Source: Eubacteriales bacterium (lineage in GTDB: Bacteria > Bacillota > Clostridia > Lachnospirales > Lachnospiraceae). Taken from it: a stretch of DNA of 32,356 bases. Below, one piece after another: positions 6,537-15,142 of the stretch (position 1 is its first letter; every line of letters starts with the position of its first letter). The stretch covers positions 1-32,356 of the forward strand of contig JAUNGB010000063.1 in NCBI GenBank assembly GCA_030524715.1, in the 5' to 3' direction. The notes under the pieces were generated by a model that did not search any database, was not told the origin of the DNA, and worked only from the letters and a program-made list of their open reading frames with translations. The translations under genes were made by a program, and so were the position numbers.

Positions 6537-8586
6537 GATGGTTTCCTCCTCGTTTAGAAGCAGATGGTTTCTTATAATTGACGGCCGCGGCATCAAACAA
6601 CTGGCGCAGGGCATACTGGTAATTCCCGGCTTCCACCTGGGCAGTACGAACCCGCACAAAGTGTTCCAGCTTATCCATATACTCCCTGGGCGTAATGGTT
6701 CCCTCCGCCACATAGGTCAGGCCCTTTTCCCAGCTTGCGGTCAGTTCCGGATTCAAAAGCTGGCGGATGGAACAGTTCACAACATCAAAAACCATTTCCC
6801 CGAGAAGGGTCGGCGTGATCACCTGTGTCTTCTTATTCAGGGACAGATATTTGATATGGAACAGTTTTTTCAGAATTTCCGCCCTGGTGGCGCTGGTTCC
6901 GATGCCGCTGCCCTTGATCTGGGCGCGCAGCTCCTCATCCTCAATGAGCTGCCCTGCATTTTCCATGGCAAGGATCATGGAACCGGAATTATAACGCTTC
7001 GGCGGAGAAGTCTCCCCTTCCCTGATGCTTAAGCCTTCCACAGAAAGTATATCATTCTTTTTCAGCTTCTGCAATGCCGCCAGCAAAACGGCGCTGCAGG
7101 AAATGTTCTCTTCTGTGCCGTCTTTGCCGTTTTCCGCATCCCTTCCTCCTGACGCCTGCTTTTTGGAAAAGGAATTGGCCGCAATTTTCAGATAGCCCTC
7201 TTCTATAAGGACCTTAAAGGACGAGAAAAAGGATTCTTCCCTGATTTTGGTCACCATAGTTATCTTCTGGTAAACTGCAGGAGGATAAAAGATGCAGAGA
7301 AAACGCCGTACGATGGTCTCATACACCCTTTGGGCAGTCTGGGAAACCCCGTTCAGCGCGCCTAGCCCCTGCCCCGTAGGAATAATGGCATAATGATCCG
7401 TGATCTGCTTATCATTGACATAACGGGTTCCCGCGATATTTTTGTAGCTTCCCATGGCAAGCACCTCTGCCGCCGCCTCCCCTGCCTGGGGATAATTGCG
7501 CAGGCCGGAAATATTCTTATAGATTTCTTTTGCCACCGCCGTAGAGAGCACACGGGCATCGGTTCTCGGATATGTCACCAGCTTTTTCTCATAAAGCTCC
7601 TGTACGATCTTCAGGGTTTCATCAGGGCTGATCTTAAACAGCTTTGAGCAGACGTTCTGCAGCTCTGCAAGGTTAAAAAGAAGCGGCGGGTTCTTATTCT
7701 CTTTTTTGCGCTCAACCTTATTCACCACACAGCTAAGGGGCTGCTGTTCGCTTAAAAAGCGCACCAGTTCTTCCGCATCCTTCTTTTCTTTAAAGCCGTT
7801 TTCTTTATATAAACGGGGAGACTGGAAATAGCGGCTGCCCTCTACAGCCCTCCATTCTCCCTCAAAGCTTTCTCCTTCCAGTGTCATAGTGCTCACGACT
7901 CTGTAAAAGGGAGTCTTTACAAAAGAACGGATCTCCCGTTCCCGCCGCACCACCATTCCAAGGACGCAGGTCATCACACGTCCCACGGAGATCGCCTGAT
8001 ATTTCGTATTCAGATAATTGGAAATACTGTTTCCGTAGCGGAGGGTCAGCACACGGGAAAAGTTAATCCCCATCAGGTAATCTTCTTTTGCCCGCAAATA
8101 AGCGGATTCAGCCAGATTATCATAGGCGGAAAGATCCTTTGCCTCCCGGATCCCCCTTAAGATTTCCTCTTCTGTCTGGGAATCGATCCACACCCTCTTT
8201 TGTACCTTTCCCTTCACTCCGGCCATCTGGGCCACCAGACGGTAGATATATTCTCCCTCCCGCCCGGAGTCCGTACACACATAAATTGTCTCCACATCCG
8301 GACGGTTCAGCAGTCCCTTCACGATATCAAACTGCTTCTTTACCCCGGGGATGACTTCATACTTAAATTCCTGCGGCAAAAAAGGCAGGGTATCAAAACT
8401 CCACCTTTTGTATTTGCCGTCGTATTTTTCAGGGTAGCTCATAGTGACCAGGTGCCCTACGCACCAGGTCACTACGGAAGTCTCGGACTCCAGATAGCCG
8501 TCCCGTCTTTGTCCGTTGATTTTTAAAGCTTTCGCAAATTCAGAAGCCACGCTGGGCTTCTCTGCTATGTACAGCGCTTTTCCCAT
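6523..8586 (-). CDS. topB: DNA topoisomerase III
   Basis: A 687-residue type IA topoisomerase. The TOPRIM domain begins ALYIAEKPSVASEFAKAL and has the acidic set in YVCTDSGREGEYIYR. The catalytic tyrosine is in KKLVTYPRTDARVLS near residue 340, and ASVGRVMTCVLG-type and IGTSATRAEILKKL motifs are present. The enzyme passes single strands to decatenate replication and recombination intermediates. The length is normal and no C-terminal zinc fingers are seen, as in Firmicute TopB. Its ATG shares bases with the stop codon of the upstream formate/nitrite transporter gene (TAATG), and its end overlaps the beta-helix gene, so the three form one coupled unit. Confidence 0.93.
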   Translation of the reverse strand: MGKALYIAEKPSVASEFAKALKINGQRRDGYLESETSVVTWCVGHLVTMSYPEKYDGKYKRWSFDTLPFLPQEFKYEVIPGVKKQFDIVKGLLNRPDVETIYVCTDSGREGEYIYRLVAQMAGVKGKVQKRVWIDSQTEEEILRGIREAKDLSAYDNLAESAYLRAKEDYLMGINFSRVLTLRYGNSISNYLNTKYQAISVGRVMTCVLGMVVRREREIRSFVKTPFYRVVSTMTLEGESFEGEWRAVEGSRYFQSPRLYKENGFKEKKDAEELVRFLSEQQPLSCVVNKVERKKENKNPPLLFNLAELQNVCSKLFKISPDETLKIVQELYEKKLVTYPRTDARVLSTAVAKEIYKNISGLRNYPQAGEAAAEVLAMGSYKNIAGTRYVNDKQITDHYAIIPTGQGLGALNGVSQTAQRVYETIVRRFLCIFYPPAVYQKITMVTKIREESFFSSFKVLIEEGYLKIAANSFSKKQASGGRDAENGKDGTEENISCSAVLLAALQKLKKNDILSVEGLSIREGETSPPKRYNSGSMILAMENAGQLIEDEELRAQIKGSGIGTSATRAEILKKLFHIKYLSLNKKTQVITPTLLGEMVFDVVNCSIRQLLNPELTASWEKGLTYVAEGTITPREYMDKLEHFVRVRTAQVEAGNYQYALRQLFDAAAVNYKKPSASKRGGNHHEGI

Positions 8587-9341
8587 TATTTATCTGCACT
8601 CATCTTTCTGAGAGGCCATGCCAGAAGAACTGCGCCGCCCACCATATTTCCAAGAGTTACCACTACCATGCTCTTTAAGATCGCAGGAATGGAAAGCCCC
8701 GGAACCAGGCAGAGGGCAGTCACAAAGGTACCCATATTAGCAATACAGTGTTCAAAGCCGCTGATTACAAAGGCTGAGATACACATAACAATCATCAGAA
8801 ACTTCGCTGCTTCGCTCTTCAGCTTGATGCCGCACAGAACCCCAAGACAGACGAAGAAGTTACAAAGAACCGCGCGGAAGAACATCTGGCCTACAGGAAT
8901 CGTAAGCTTGTTGTTAATAAAGCCCGCATAATAGTCAGCGGTTCCGGAAGCTCCCGCCCATACAAAGATCAGGGCAAAGATCAGACATCCTACAAAGTTT
9001 CCGATATAGCTGATTCCCCATACCTTGCCGACATCACCCCAGCTTACCTTTTTGTCATATGCGCCGAATGCCATTACCAGGTTATTTCCGGTAAAAAGCT
9101 CGCCGCCTACCAGGGAAATCAGAAGCACGGCAATGGAGAACACAAGCGCCCCCAGAAACTTCCCCCACTCAGGGAAGGTGCCGGAAAAAACATTTCCCAC
9201 CACATTTGAAAAAATCATTGCGACATCAATAAAGAAGCCTGCCATGACCGCACGCATGAAATACTTACCGAAATTGGTGTTCAGCAGCGTAATCTTTCCG
9301 CTGGCAGCGTTTGACAGTTTCTGCACATCTTCATAATTCAT
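8586..9341 (-). CDS. Formate/nitrite transporter (FNT) family channel
   Basis: A 251-residue protein with about six membrane segments and FNT signatures: FMRAVMAGFFIDVAM near the N-terminus, LISLVGGELFTGNNLVMAFG, IGNFVGCLIFAL, VLCNFFVCLGV, and ISGFEHCIANMGTF with the central pore histidine. FNT channels move formate, nitrite or related small anions; formate export is the likely role in a fermenting anaerobe, but this is inferred. ATG at 9341 has AAGGAGG. It is the first gene of the unit with topB and the beta-helix gene; a leader with two palindromes precedes it. Confidence 0.92.
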   Translation of the reverse strand: MNYEDVQKLSNAASGKITLLNTNFGKYFMRAVMAGFFIDVAMIFSNVVGNVFSGTFPEWGKFLGALVFSIAVLLISLVGGELFTGNNLVMAFGAYDKKVSWGDVGKVWGISYIGNFVGCLIFALIFVWAGASGTADYYAGFINNKLTIPVGQMFFRAVLCNFFVCLGVLCGIKLKSEAAKFLMIVMCISAFVISGFEHCIANMGTFVTALCLVPGLSIPAILKSMVVVTLGNMVGGAVLLAWPLRKMSADK

Positions 9342-9372
9342 AATTCTGCCTCCTTGTCATAAAGCTTATAGC

Positions 9373-9438
9373 TATCCGCATCTTTACGGATATTTTCTGC
9401 GGAACAGCTACAAAATTTTACAGTATCTCCATACTGTA
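9373..9438 (-). promoter_or_regulatory. Palindromic leader of the formate/nitrite transporter unit
   Basis: TACAGTAT (9419-9426) and ATACTGTA (9431-9438) are perfect 8-bp arms with a CTCC loop. TATCCG (9373-9378) and CGGATA (9387-9392) form a second dyad nearer the start codon. Both fall between the transcription start (about 9453) and the start codon at 9341, so they could be a repressor site or RNA hairpins. Confidence 0.5.
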
Positions 9439-9459
9439 CATCTTCCCACACTCATACTT

Positions 9460-9488
9460 ATTATAACACCGTCAGTCAGATTTCACAA
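9460..9488 (-). promoter_or_regulatory. Promoter of the formate/nitrite transporter-topB unit
   Basis: On the minus strand TTGTGA (9483-9488), a 17-nt spacer and TATAAT (9460-9465) form a near-consensus promoter, giving a leader of about 110 nt. Confidence 0.65.
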
Positions 9489-9520
9489 CAAAAAAAGGCA
9501 AACTTATACTGCTCACACCT

Positions 9521-9560
9521 GCCTTGCAGCAAGTGCAAGGCCTGGGAGTGAACAGTAACG
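9521..9560. repeat. Dispersed GCAGC/CCTGGGA hairpin element, copy 2
   Basis: GCCTTGC (9521-9527) pairs with GCAAGGC (9535-9541), followed by CTGGGAGTGAACAGTAACG. It lies 6 nt beyond the selD stop, where it may also help end selD transcripts. It is related to the element at 4857-4900 and, inverted, to 13365-13384. A 15-nt match to GGAGTGAACAGTAAC also occurs on the minus strand at 28489-28503. Confidence 0.6.
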
Positions 9561-9566
9561 TTATGG

Positions 9567-10607
9567 CTACTTTAATATGATAATGGAGTCCCGGCGTTCT
9601 GTGACCTCCCCGATCACGGCGCAGGGCAGCTCCAGCTTTGATAATTCCCGAAGGGCGGCGTCCGCATCCTCCGGGTGGACCGCCAGCAAAAGGCCGCCGG
9701 AGGTCTGGGGATCAAATACAATATCCTCCATACAGACCTCCGCCGTGCTGGTAATGCCTGCGCGCTCCACATGCTCTCTGTTTCTGTAAGCCCCTGCCGG
9801 GATCAGACCCATACAGGCATGTTCACGGGCGCCCCTTAAAACAGGAAGCTTCTTCGTATCAAGTACCAACGTCTTATTACTTCCCTGCGCCATTTCCAGC
9901 GCGTGTCCCCCAAGGCCGAAGCCTGTCACATCCGTACAGGCATGGACTCTGTAATTTCTCATGATATCGCGGGCATATTTATTCAGGCATGTCATGGATT
10001 TCAATACGCCTTCTGTCTCTTCCTCCGAGGCAAGCTCTGCCTTGATCGCCGTATTGATGATCCCGGCCCCGAGGGGCTTGGTGAGAATTAAGGCGTCTCC
10101 CGCACAGGCTCCGAAATTCTTCCACAGCTTATCAGGATGGACAAAGCCTGTAACGCTCAGGCCGTATTTAGGCGTATCATCCTGAATGGTATGGCCTCCT
10201 GCCAGAACGGCTCCGGCCTCCATCACCTTATCCGCCCCGCCTTTTAAGATCTCCCCCAGGATTTCCGTATCCATATGGTTGGGAAAGGCCACGATATTCA
10301 GCGCGATCTTCGGCTCTCCGCCCATTGCGTACACATCGCTGAGCGCATTGGCTGCGGCAACCTGCCCAAAGGTATAGGGATCGTCTGCAACCGGGGTAAA
10401 AAAATCCAGCGTCTGGATCAGCGCCAGATCATTTGAAATCTTATACACTGCCGCGTCGTCCGAGGTTTCCGTCCCTACCAGAAGCTGCTCATCCTCAAAT
10501 TTGGGCAGCTTTCCCAAAATCCCCGTGAGAGTACCCGGCCCAACCTTAGCCGCGCAGCCGCAGTTAGGGGCAAGCTTTGTTAAACGTATCTTTTCTTTCT
10601 TATCCAT
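9567..10607 (-). CDS. selD: Selenide, water dikinase (selenophosphate synthetase)
   Basis: A 346-residue SelD that makes selenophosphate from selenide and ATP for selenocysteine and selenouridine. The catalytic region reads APNCGCAAKVGPGTL, with Cys where many clostridial SelD proteins have Sec. DDAAVYKISNDLALIQTLDF holds the ATP/Mg aspartates, and ADPYTFGQVAAANALSDVYA-like and CTDVTGFGLGGHALEM motifs are intact. The ending FDPQTSGGLLLAV is typical. I choose ATG 10607 (AGGTG 6 nt upstream) over the GTG at 10616. It lies 30 nt after asd. No selA, selB or tRNA-Sec gene is in the window. Confidence 0.94.
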   Translation of the reverse strand: MDKKEKIRLTKLAPNCGCAAKVGPGTLTGILGKLPKFEDEQLLVGTETSDDAAVYKISNDLALIQTLDFFTPVADDPYTFGQVAAANALSDVYAMGGEPKIALNIVAFPNHMDTEILGEILKGGADKVMEAGAVLAGGHTIQDDTPKYGLSVTGFVHPDKLWKNFGACAGDALILTKPLGAGIINTAIKAELASEEETEGVLKSMTCLNKYARDIMRNYRVHACTDVTGFGLGGHALEMAQGSNKTLVLDTKKLPVLRGAREHACMGLIPAGAYRNREHVERAGITSTAEVCMEDIVFDPQTSGGLLLAVHPEDADAALRELSKLELPCAVIGEVTERRDSIIILK

Positions 10608-10617
10608 AAAAAACACC

Positions 10618-10637
10618 TGTAAAGCGGAATCCCCGTT
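10618..10637. repeat. AAAGCGG palindrome, degenerate copy
   Basis: Between asd and selD, AAAGCGGAATCCCCGTTTT is a shortened relative of the palindrome at 1090-1114, with arms AAAGCGG and CCGTTTT and no 9-nt spacer. It directly follows the asd stop codon. Confidence 0.4.
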
Positions 10638-11723
10638 TTATTTTTTTGTAATAAATCCTTTCGCCTTCAGGGTTTCTGCGCAAAGGACAGCGCCGCCTGC
10701 CGCGCCTCTTACCGTATTGTGGGAAAGTCCTACAAATTTGAAATCATAAACAGTGTCTTCACGGAGACGTCCGATAGAAACCCCCATACCTCTTTCATAG
10801 TTTACATCCTCCGTTACCTGCGGACGGTTGTCTTCCTCAAGATACTGGATGAACTGCTTCGGTGCGCTTGGAAGCTCCAGTTCCTGGGGAATTCCCTTAA
10901 ATTCTCTGAGGGCCTTTATCAACTGCTCTTTCGTAGGTTTCTTACGGAATTTTACGAATACGGCCGCCGTATGTCCGTTCAATACCGGGACACGGATACA
11001 CTGGCAGGTGATCACCGGCTCTGTAGCAGGCACGATCACGCCGTCTTCAATCTTGCCCCACAGTCTCAGAGGCTCTTTCTCGCTCTTCTCTTCCTCGCCG
11101 CCGATGTACGGAATAATATTGTGTTCCATTTCCGGCCAGTCCTTAAAGGTCTTGCCGGCACCGGAAATTGCCTGATAAGTCGTTGCAACCACTTCATACG
11201 GCTCAAATTTCTTCCATGCGGTCAGGACCGGAGCATAACTCTGGATGGAACAGTTCGGCTTTACAGCGATAAATCCGCGGGTAGTTCCCAGACGTTTCTT
11301 CTGGAATTCAATAACGTCAAAGTGCTCCGGATTGATCTCCGGCACTACCATCGGAACATCCGGCGTCCATCTGTGGGCGCTGTTGTTGGAAACAACCGGC
11401 GTCTCTGTCTTAGCGTATTCTTCCTCGATTGCCTTGATCTCTTCCTTGGACATATCTACTGCGGAAAATACGAAATCAACTGTTGCGGCAACCTTTTCTA
11501 CTTCATTGACATTCATTACCACGATCTTTTTAACTGCCTCCGGCATTGGAGTGTCCATTTTCCATCTCTGACCTACAGCCTCCTCATAGGTCTTGCCTGC
11601 GCTTCTTGCGCTTGCCGCAAGAGTCACAACCTCAAACCACGGATGATTTTCCAGAAGGGAAATAAATCTCTGTCCTACCATTCCGGTAGCTCCTAAAATA
11701 CCGACTCTTAATTTTTCACTCAT
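10638..11723 (-). CDS. asd: Aspartate-semialdehyde dehydrogenase
   Basis: A 361-residue enzyme that reduces beta-aspartyl phosphate to aspartate semialdehyde for lysine, diaminopimelate, threonine and methionine. The NADP-binding N-terminus is RVGILGATGMVGQRFI, the active-site Cys is in AVKPNCSIQSYAPVL, and ATTYQAISGAGKTF plus the C-terminal NTVRGAAGGAV follow. The longer form and PNCSIQ motif match the archaeal/fungal-like Asd class common in Clostridia. ATG at 11723 has GAGGAG. The frame is open for 39 more codons upstream, without a ribosome site. Confidence 0.95.
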   Translation of the reverse strand: MSEKLRVGILGATGMVGQRFISLLENHPWFEVVTLAASARSAGKTYEEAVGQRWKMDTPMPEAVKKIVVMNVNEVEKVAATVDFVFSAVDMSKEEIKAIEEEYAKTETPVVSNNSAHRWTPDVPMVVPEINPEHFDVIEFQKKRLGTTRGFIAVKPNCSIQSYAPVLTAWKKFEPYEVVATTYQAISGAGKTFKDWPEMEHNIIPYIGGEEEKSEKEPLRLWGKIEDGVIVPATEPVITCQCIRVPVLNGHTAAVFVKFRKKPTKEQLIKALREFKGIPQELELPSAPKQFIQYLEEDNRPQVTEDVNYERGMGVSIGRLREDTVYDFKFVGLSHNTVRGAAGGAVLCAETLKAKGFITKK

Positions 11724-11874
11724 AATCCTCGTTCTCCTCACTTTTCTGCGTTTCCTGCATTTTATACCTTTTAGTGTGTCTTTGCACGAAACACATTTGT
11801 TTTTCCAGTAAATACTATAACACTTTTCAGAAAAATGCAAGTATTTTTTTAAGTTTTTAGTTGTTTTTCATTTT

Positions 11875-13254
11875 TTAGTTGTTTTCCAGATATTCTTTGT
11901 TCGCGGCGATCACCTGCTCCATCACGTCCGGCCCCGGAGCGCCGTAGGTAATGCGTTTTTCCACGCAGGTGCGCATGCTGATGGCTTCGTAAATATCTTC
12001 TTCAAATACCGGGCTGACGGCCTTGTACTCTTCCAGAGGCAGCTCATCCAGAGAGATTCCTTTTTCAATACAGGTCAGCACCAGCTGTCCTACAATGCCG
12101 TGGGCGTCACGGAAAGGCACTCCGTGATTAACCAGATAATCCGCCGCGTCCGTCGCGTTGGTAAAGCCGTTCTTCGCGCTTGCTTCCATGTTTTCCTTAC
12201 GGAACTGCATGGTGGAAACCATTCCGGTAAAGAGGGCAAGGCATCCCTTCACCGTATCGATGGCGTCAAAGGTCAGCTCTTTATCCTCCTGCATATCCTT
12301 GTTGTAGGCAAGGGGAAGCCCCTTCATGGTTGTCAGAATGGACGTCAGCGCGCCATAGACACGGCCTGTCTTGCCGCGCACAAGCTCCGCGATATCCGGA
12401 TTCTTCTTCTGGGGCATGATGCTGCTTCCGGTACTGTAGGCGTCGTCAATTTCCACAAAGCGGTACTCATTGGAATTCCATATGATAATTTCCTCTGAAA
12501 AACGGCTCAGATGCATCATGACCGTAGATAAAGCAGAAAGAAGCTCGATCACATAATCCCTGTCAGATACGGAATCCATGCTGTTTCTGGTAGGCTCGTC
12601 AAACCCCAGAAGCTCTGCCGTATACGCCCGGTCCAGCGGATAGGTGGTTCCCGCGAGGGCTCCCGCGCCTAAAGGACAGGTGTTCATTCTCCGGCGGATA
12701 TCAAAAAGCCTGCTTCTGTCTCTTCTGAACATTTCAAAATAGGCGCCCACATGATGAGCCAGTGTAACAGGCTGCGCTTTCTGCAAATGGGTAAATCCGG
12801 GCATATAAGTATGTATATGCTCTTCCATGATCGCCTGCAGCGCCATAAGAAGCTTCTTCAGCTCCCCGTCGATCTCGTCGATCTCGTCTCTTACATAAAG
12901 CTTCATGTCCAGAGCCACCTGATCGTTGCGGCTGCGTCCGGTATGGAGCTTCTTGCCTGCGTCCCCGATCCGCTCGATCAGGTTTGCCTCCACAAAGCTG
13001 TGAATATCCTCGTATTCCGAAGTGATCTCCAGCTTCCCGGCTTCTACATCCGCAAGGATCCCGTCCAGTCCGGCTGTGATCTTCTGCCTCTCTTCTTCTG
13101 TGAGAATCCCCTGCTTCGCCAGCATTGCCACATGGGCCTTGCTTCCGCGGATATCCTGTTCGTAAAATTTCCGGTCAAAGGAAATAGAAGCGTTAAAATT
13201 ATATACCAGCTTGTCTGTTTCCTTTGTAAAACGGCCTCCCCATAGCTGTGCCAT
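11875..13254 (-). CDS. argH: Argininosuccinate lyase
   Basis: A 459-residue fumarase/aspartase-superfamily enzyme giving arginine and fumarate in the last step of arginine synthesis. It starts MAQLWGGRFTKETD, includes HTGRSRNDQVALDMKLY, GFTHLQKAQPVTLAHH, and the superfamily signature TGSSIMPQKKNPDIAELVRG with the catalytic Ser loop. The length is normal. AGGA precedes the ATG. argG is not adjacent, and the gene stands alone with about 150 nt to asd and 226 nt to the next upstream gene. Confidence 0.97.
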   Translation of the reverse strand: MAQLWGGRFTKETDKLVYNFNASISFDRKFYEQDIRGSKAHVAMLAKQGILTEEERQKITAGLDGILADVEAGKLEITSEYEDIHSFVEANLIERIGDAGKKLHTGRSRNDQVALDMKLYVRDEIDEIDGELKKLLMALQAIMEEHIHTYMPGFTHLQKAQPVTLAHHVGAYFEMFRRDRSRLFDIRRRMNTCPLGAGALAGTTYPLDRAYTAELLGFDEPTRNSMDSVSDRDYVIELLSALSTVMMHLSRFSEEIIIWNSNEYRFVEIDDAYSTGSSIMPQKKNPDIAELVRGKTGRVYGALTSILTTMKGLPLAYNKDMQEDKELTFDAIDTVKGCLALFTGMVSTMQFRKENMEASAKNGFTNATDAADYLVNHGVPFRDAHGIVGQLVLTCIEKGISLDELPLEEYKAVSPVFEEDIYEAISMRTCVEKRITYGAPGPDVMEQVIAANKEYLENN

Positions 13255-13364
13255 TATTCATTCCTCATTTCTCTTGCTGATTTTGTGAGTAAGTGTACCA
13301 TATTTTCAATAAAATGCAAACCCCCTTACCGTAAAAAAGCGAAATAAAGATTACCAGGACTTGC

Positions 13365-13384
13365 ACTGGCTGCCCGGGATTATA
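13365..13384 (-). repeat. Dispersed GCAGC/CCTGG element, copy 3 (inverted)
   Basis: On the minus strand GGGCAGCCAGTGCAAGTCCT followed by GG matches TTGCAGCAAGTGCAAGGCCT plus GG of copy 2, at 18 of 22 positions. Confidence 0.45.
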
Positions 13385-13408
13385 GCTAATACTGTATAAC
13401 AGTAACGA

Positions 13409-13445
13409 ATAAAGGGATATCACCATAACAGCAATATCCCTTTAT
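13409..13445 (-). terminator. Inverted repeat downstream of the anti-sigma factor gene
   Basis: ATAAAGGGATAT and ATATCCCTTTAT are perfect 12-bp arms around a 13-nt loop, 35 nt past the stop of the anti-sigma factor gene. It is the likely terminator, although the T-tract is short. Confidence 0.55.
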
Positions 13446-13480
13446 GATCCATATTTAATTTTCATAATCTGATTCCCGTT

Positions 13481-15142
13481 TTATTCACCATCGGGACATA
13501 TCAGATCTGTAACCGGAGCCTCCGGCTTGTTTTCCGTTAAAAGTGCTTCTGCCTTTGAAAGCCTGCATTCCACTTTCTTTAAAATCTGTAGGGATTTCTG
13601 ATGATACAGTGGATCCAAAGCGCCTGATACTGCACGTTCCTCTACAAGAACGGCAATTTTTTCATATTGGCATCTGCTCTGTCCCAGAAGCTTCATACCC
13701 TCCCGGTAAGTCTGCTGGCTTAAGCCTTCCTCTTCCACAAGCCCAATGTCTGACACACGGGCAGAAAGGCTGTCTGCAAGCTTTATCATCTCCTGAAATT
13801 CTCCGCGAAGCTCGTCCGGAAAATCCTTCACATCTTCCCACTGCGACTGATTTTCCTGCCCTGCGCTCACCTGTCCGTCGCTGCCGGTTTCTTCCTCAAC
13901 CGGCTTCTCCGGAACAACTGTTCCAACTTCAGGTACCGTGTCCGGGTTTTCTTCCGTTCCGGAATGATGCCCAGTATCAGGAATCTCTGAACCAGGCGTC
14001 GGCGCTGTACCGGAATCTGTTCCACCGGGTACCGGATTCTGTCCCGGTTTCTCTCCTTCTGTTACGCCTCCGTCAGGATCCGTGCCCTGCTGGAACCCGC
14101 CTGCCGCTTCGCCTTCCTCGACGATAACCCCATCTGTCGGCAGTTGTGTCTCTGCATCCGGCTGTTCCTGTACGGAACCTTCTGTACCAGGATTTTCCTG
14201 CTTGGGAATCTCCTGAATGTCTGACCTGTCTGCAGGCGTCGGTGTAACTCCCCCCGCGAGCTCCTCACGGGTGATACCTGTCTGTGAATCTGCAGCCGCT
14301 ATCAGACCTTCCTCCGCATTGTTTTCCGTAACTGCGGAATTCACCGTATCCGTATTTTCTGCCGCTTCCTCTGCCTCGTTTTCTGCCACATATTCGGAAA
14401 CATCCACCTTTTCTTCCTGCAAAAGCTCCGTGATCTCAGAGATGGTAAGCTGTGCCAGCTCATCCACCGTAAATTCCGGACGTTTATCTGCCAGCTTATG
14501 GACAAATGCCGCCTTCCCCGGTGAGATATCATAGGTTTCTGCAGTTTCGGATACTACGGAATCCACAGTATATGACTGGTGGTATACGATGCCGGAGATT
14601 TCATCCTCTCCAAGCGCTTCCTTCACATTGCATACGACGTTATGCTGCAGCTTTACGGACTCTGCTTCATCTCCGTGGTCCACAGATACCAGGACGGAAC
14701 TCTTTTGCTCATCGAGAAATCCGTCTGTTACCATAGTATTGACCAAAACCCGGACTGCTGTTTCCAGCTTCTCGTGTTTCAAACTGTCCCCAACTTCGTC
14801 CAAAATCTTTACCCCATCTGCGTTAAACGCGTTTACACGGACAACCCGGCCGCTGCGGCTGACCTGCAGCTCCAGGCTTGGATTCACGTCGATTTCCACC
14901 ACGGAATCCACCTTAAAGGACAACTGATACACGGTAAGACCCAGAATCATCAGGAAACATGCCGCCATAACTGCCGCAGTACGCGCTGCTCTCATCCAGA
15001 AGACATTCCTTCTCTCAGGCTTTTCTTCCGTAAGCCAGGCTTCGTACTCCAGTTTCGGGCCGTCATCCGCCAAAACATTCTGAAATACATCAGGCGCAAG
15101 TTGGTTCATGCCCCGATGGATTCTGCTTTCAATATCGTTCAC
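13481..15142 (-). CDS. RsgI-like membrane anti-sigma factor with long extracellular Pro/Glu/Thr-rich region
   Basis: A 553-residue single-pass membrane protein. A cytoplasmic N-terminal segment (about 1-50) would bind the sigma factor. One membrane helix follows (AARTAAVMAACFLMILGLTV, about 52-72). Next comes an RsgI-type middle domain starting VDSVVEIDVNPSLELQVSRS (about 78-240). A low-complexity Glu/Pro/Gly/Thr-rich linker spans about 250-435, and a small helical C-terminal domain ends the protein. RsgI proteins hold a sigma factor at the membrane and release it on an outside signal, carbohydrate in Clostridium thermocellum; the C-terminal domain here is not a recognised carbohydrate-binding module. 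Its ATG overlaps the sigma gene stop (ATGA). Confidence 0.85.
   Translation of the reverse strand: MNDIESRIHRGMNQLAPDVFQNVLADDGPKLEYEAWLTEEKPERRNVFWMRAARTAAVMAACFLMILGLTVYQLSFKVDSVVEIDVNPSLELQVSRSGRVVRVNAFNADGVKILDEVGDSLKHEKLETAVRVLVNTMVTDGFLDEQKSSVLVSVDHGDEAESVKLQHNVVCNVKEALGEDEISGIVYHQSYTVDSVVSETAETYDISPGKAAFVHKLADKRPEFTVDELAQLTISEITELLQEEKVDVSEYVAENEAEEAAENTDTVNSAVTENNAEEGLIAAADSQTGITREELAGGVTPTPADRSDIQEIPKQENPGTEGSVQEQPDAETQLPTDGVIVEEGEAAGGFQQGTDPDGGVTEGEKPGQNPVPGGTDSGTAPTPGSEIPDTGHHSGTEENPDTVPEVGTVVPEKPVEEETGSDGQVSAGQENQSQWEDVKDFPDELRGEFQEMIKLADSLSARVSDIGLVEEEGLSQQTYREGMKLLGQSRCQYEKIAVLVEERAVSGALDPLYHQKSLQILKKVECRLSKAEALLTENKPEAPVTDLICPDGE

Noticed and set aside
9567-10607. SelD as a selenoprotein
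   Set aside because: The catalytic position is a normal Cys codon (APNCGCAAK), no in-frame TGA is present, and no SECIS-like hairpin was needed.
10719-11696. Plus-strand open frame of 325 codons
   Set aside because: It lies opposite asd, which is a clear family member; no start signal and no recognisable motif.
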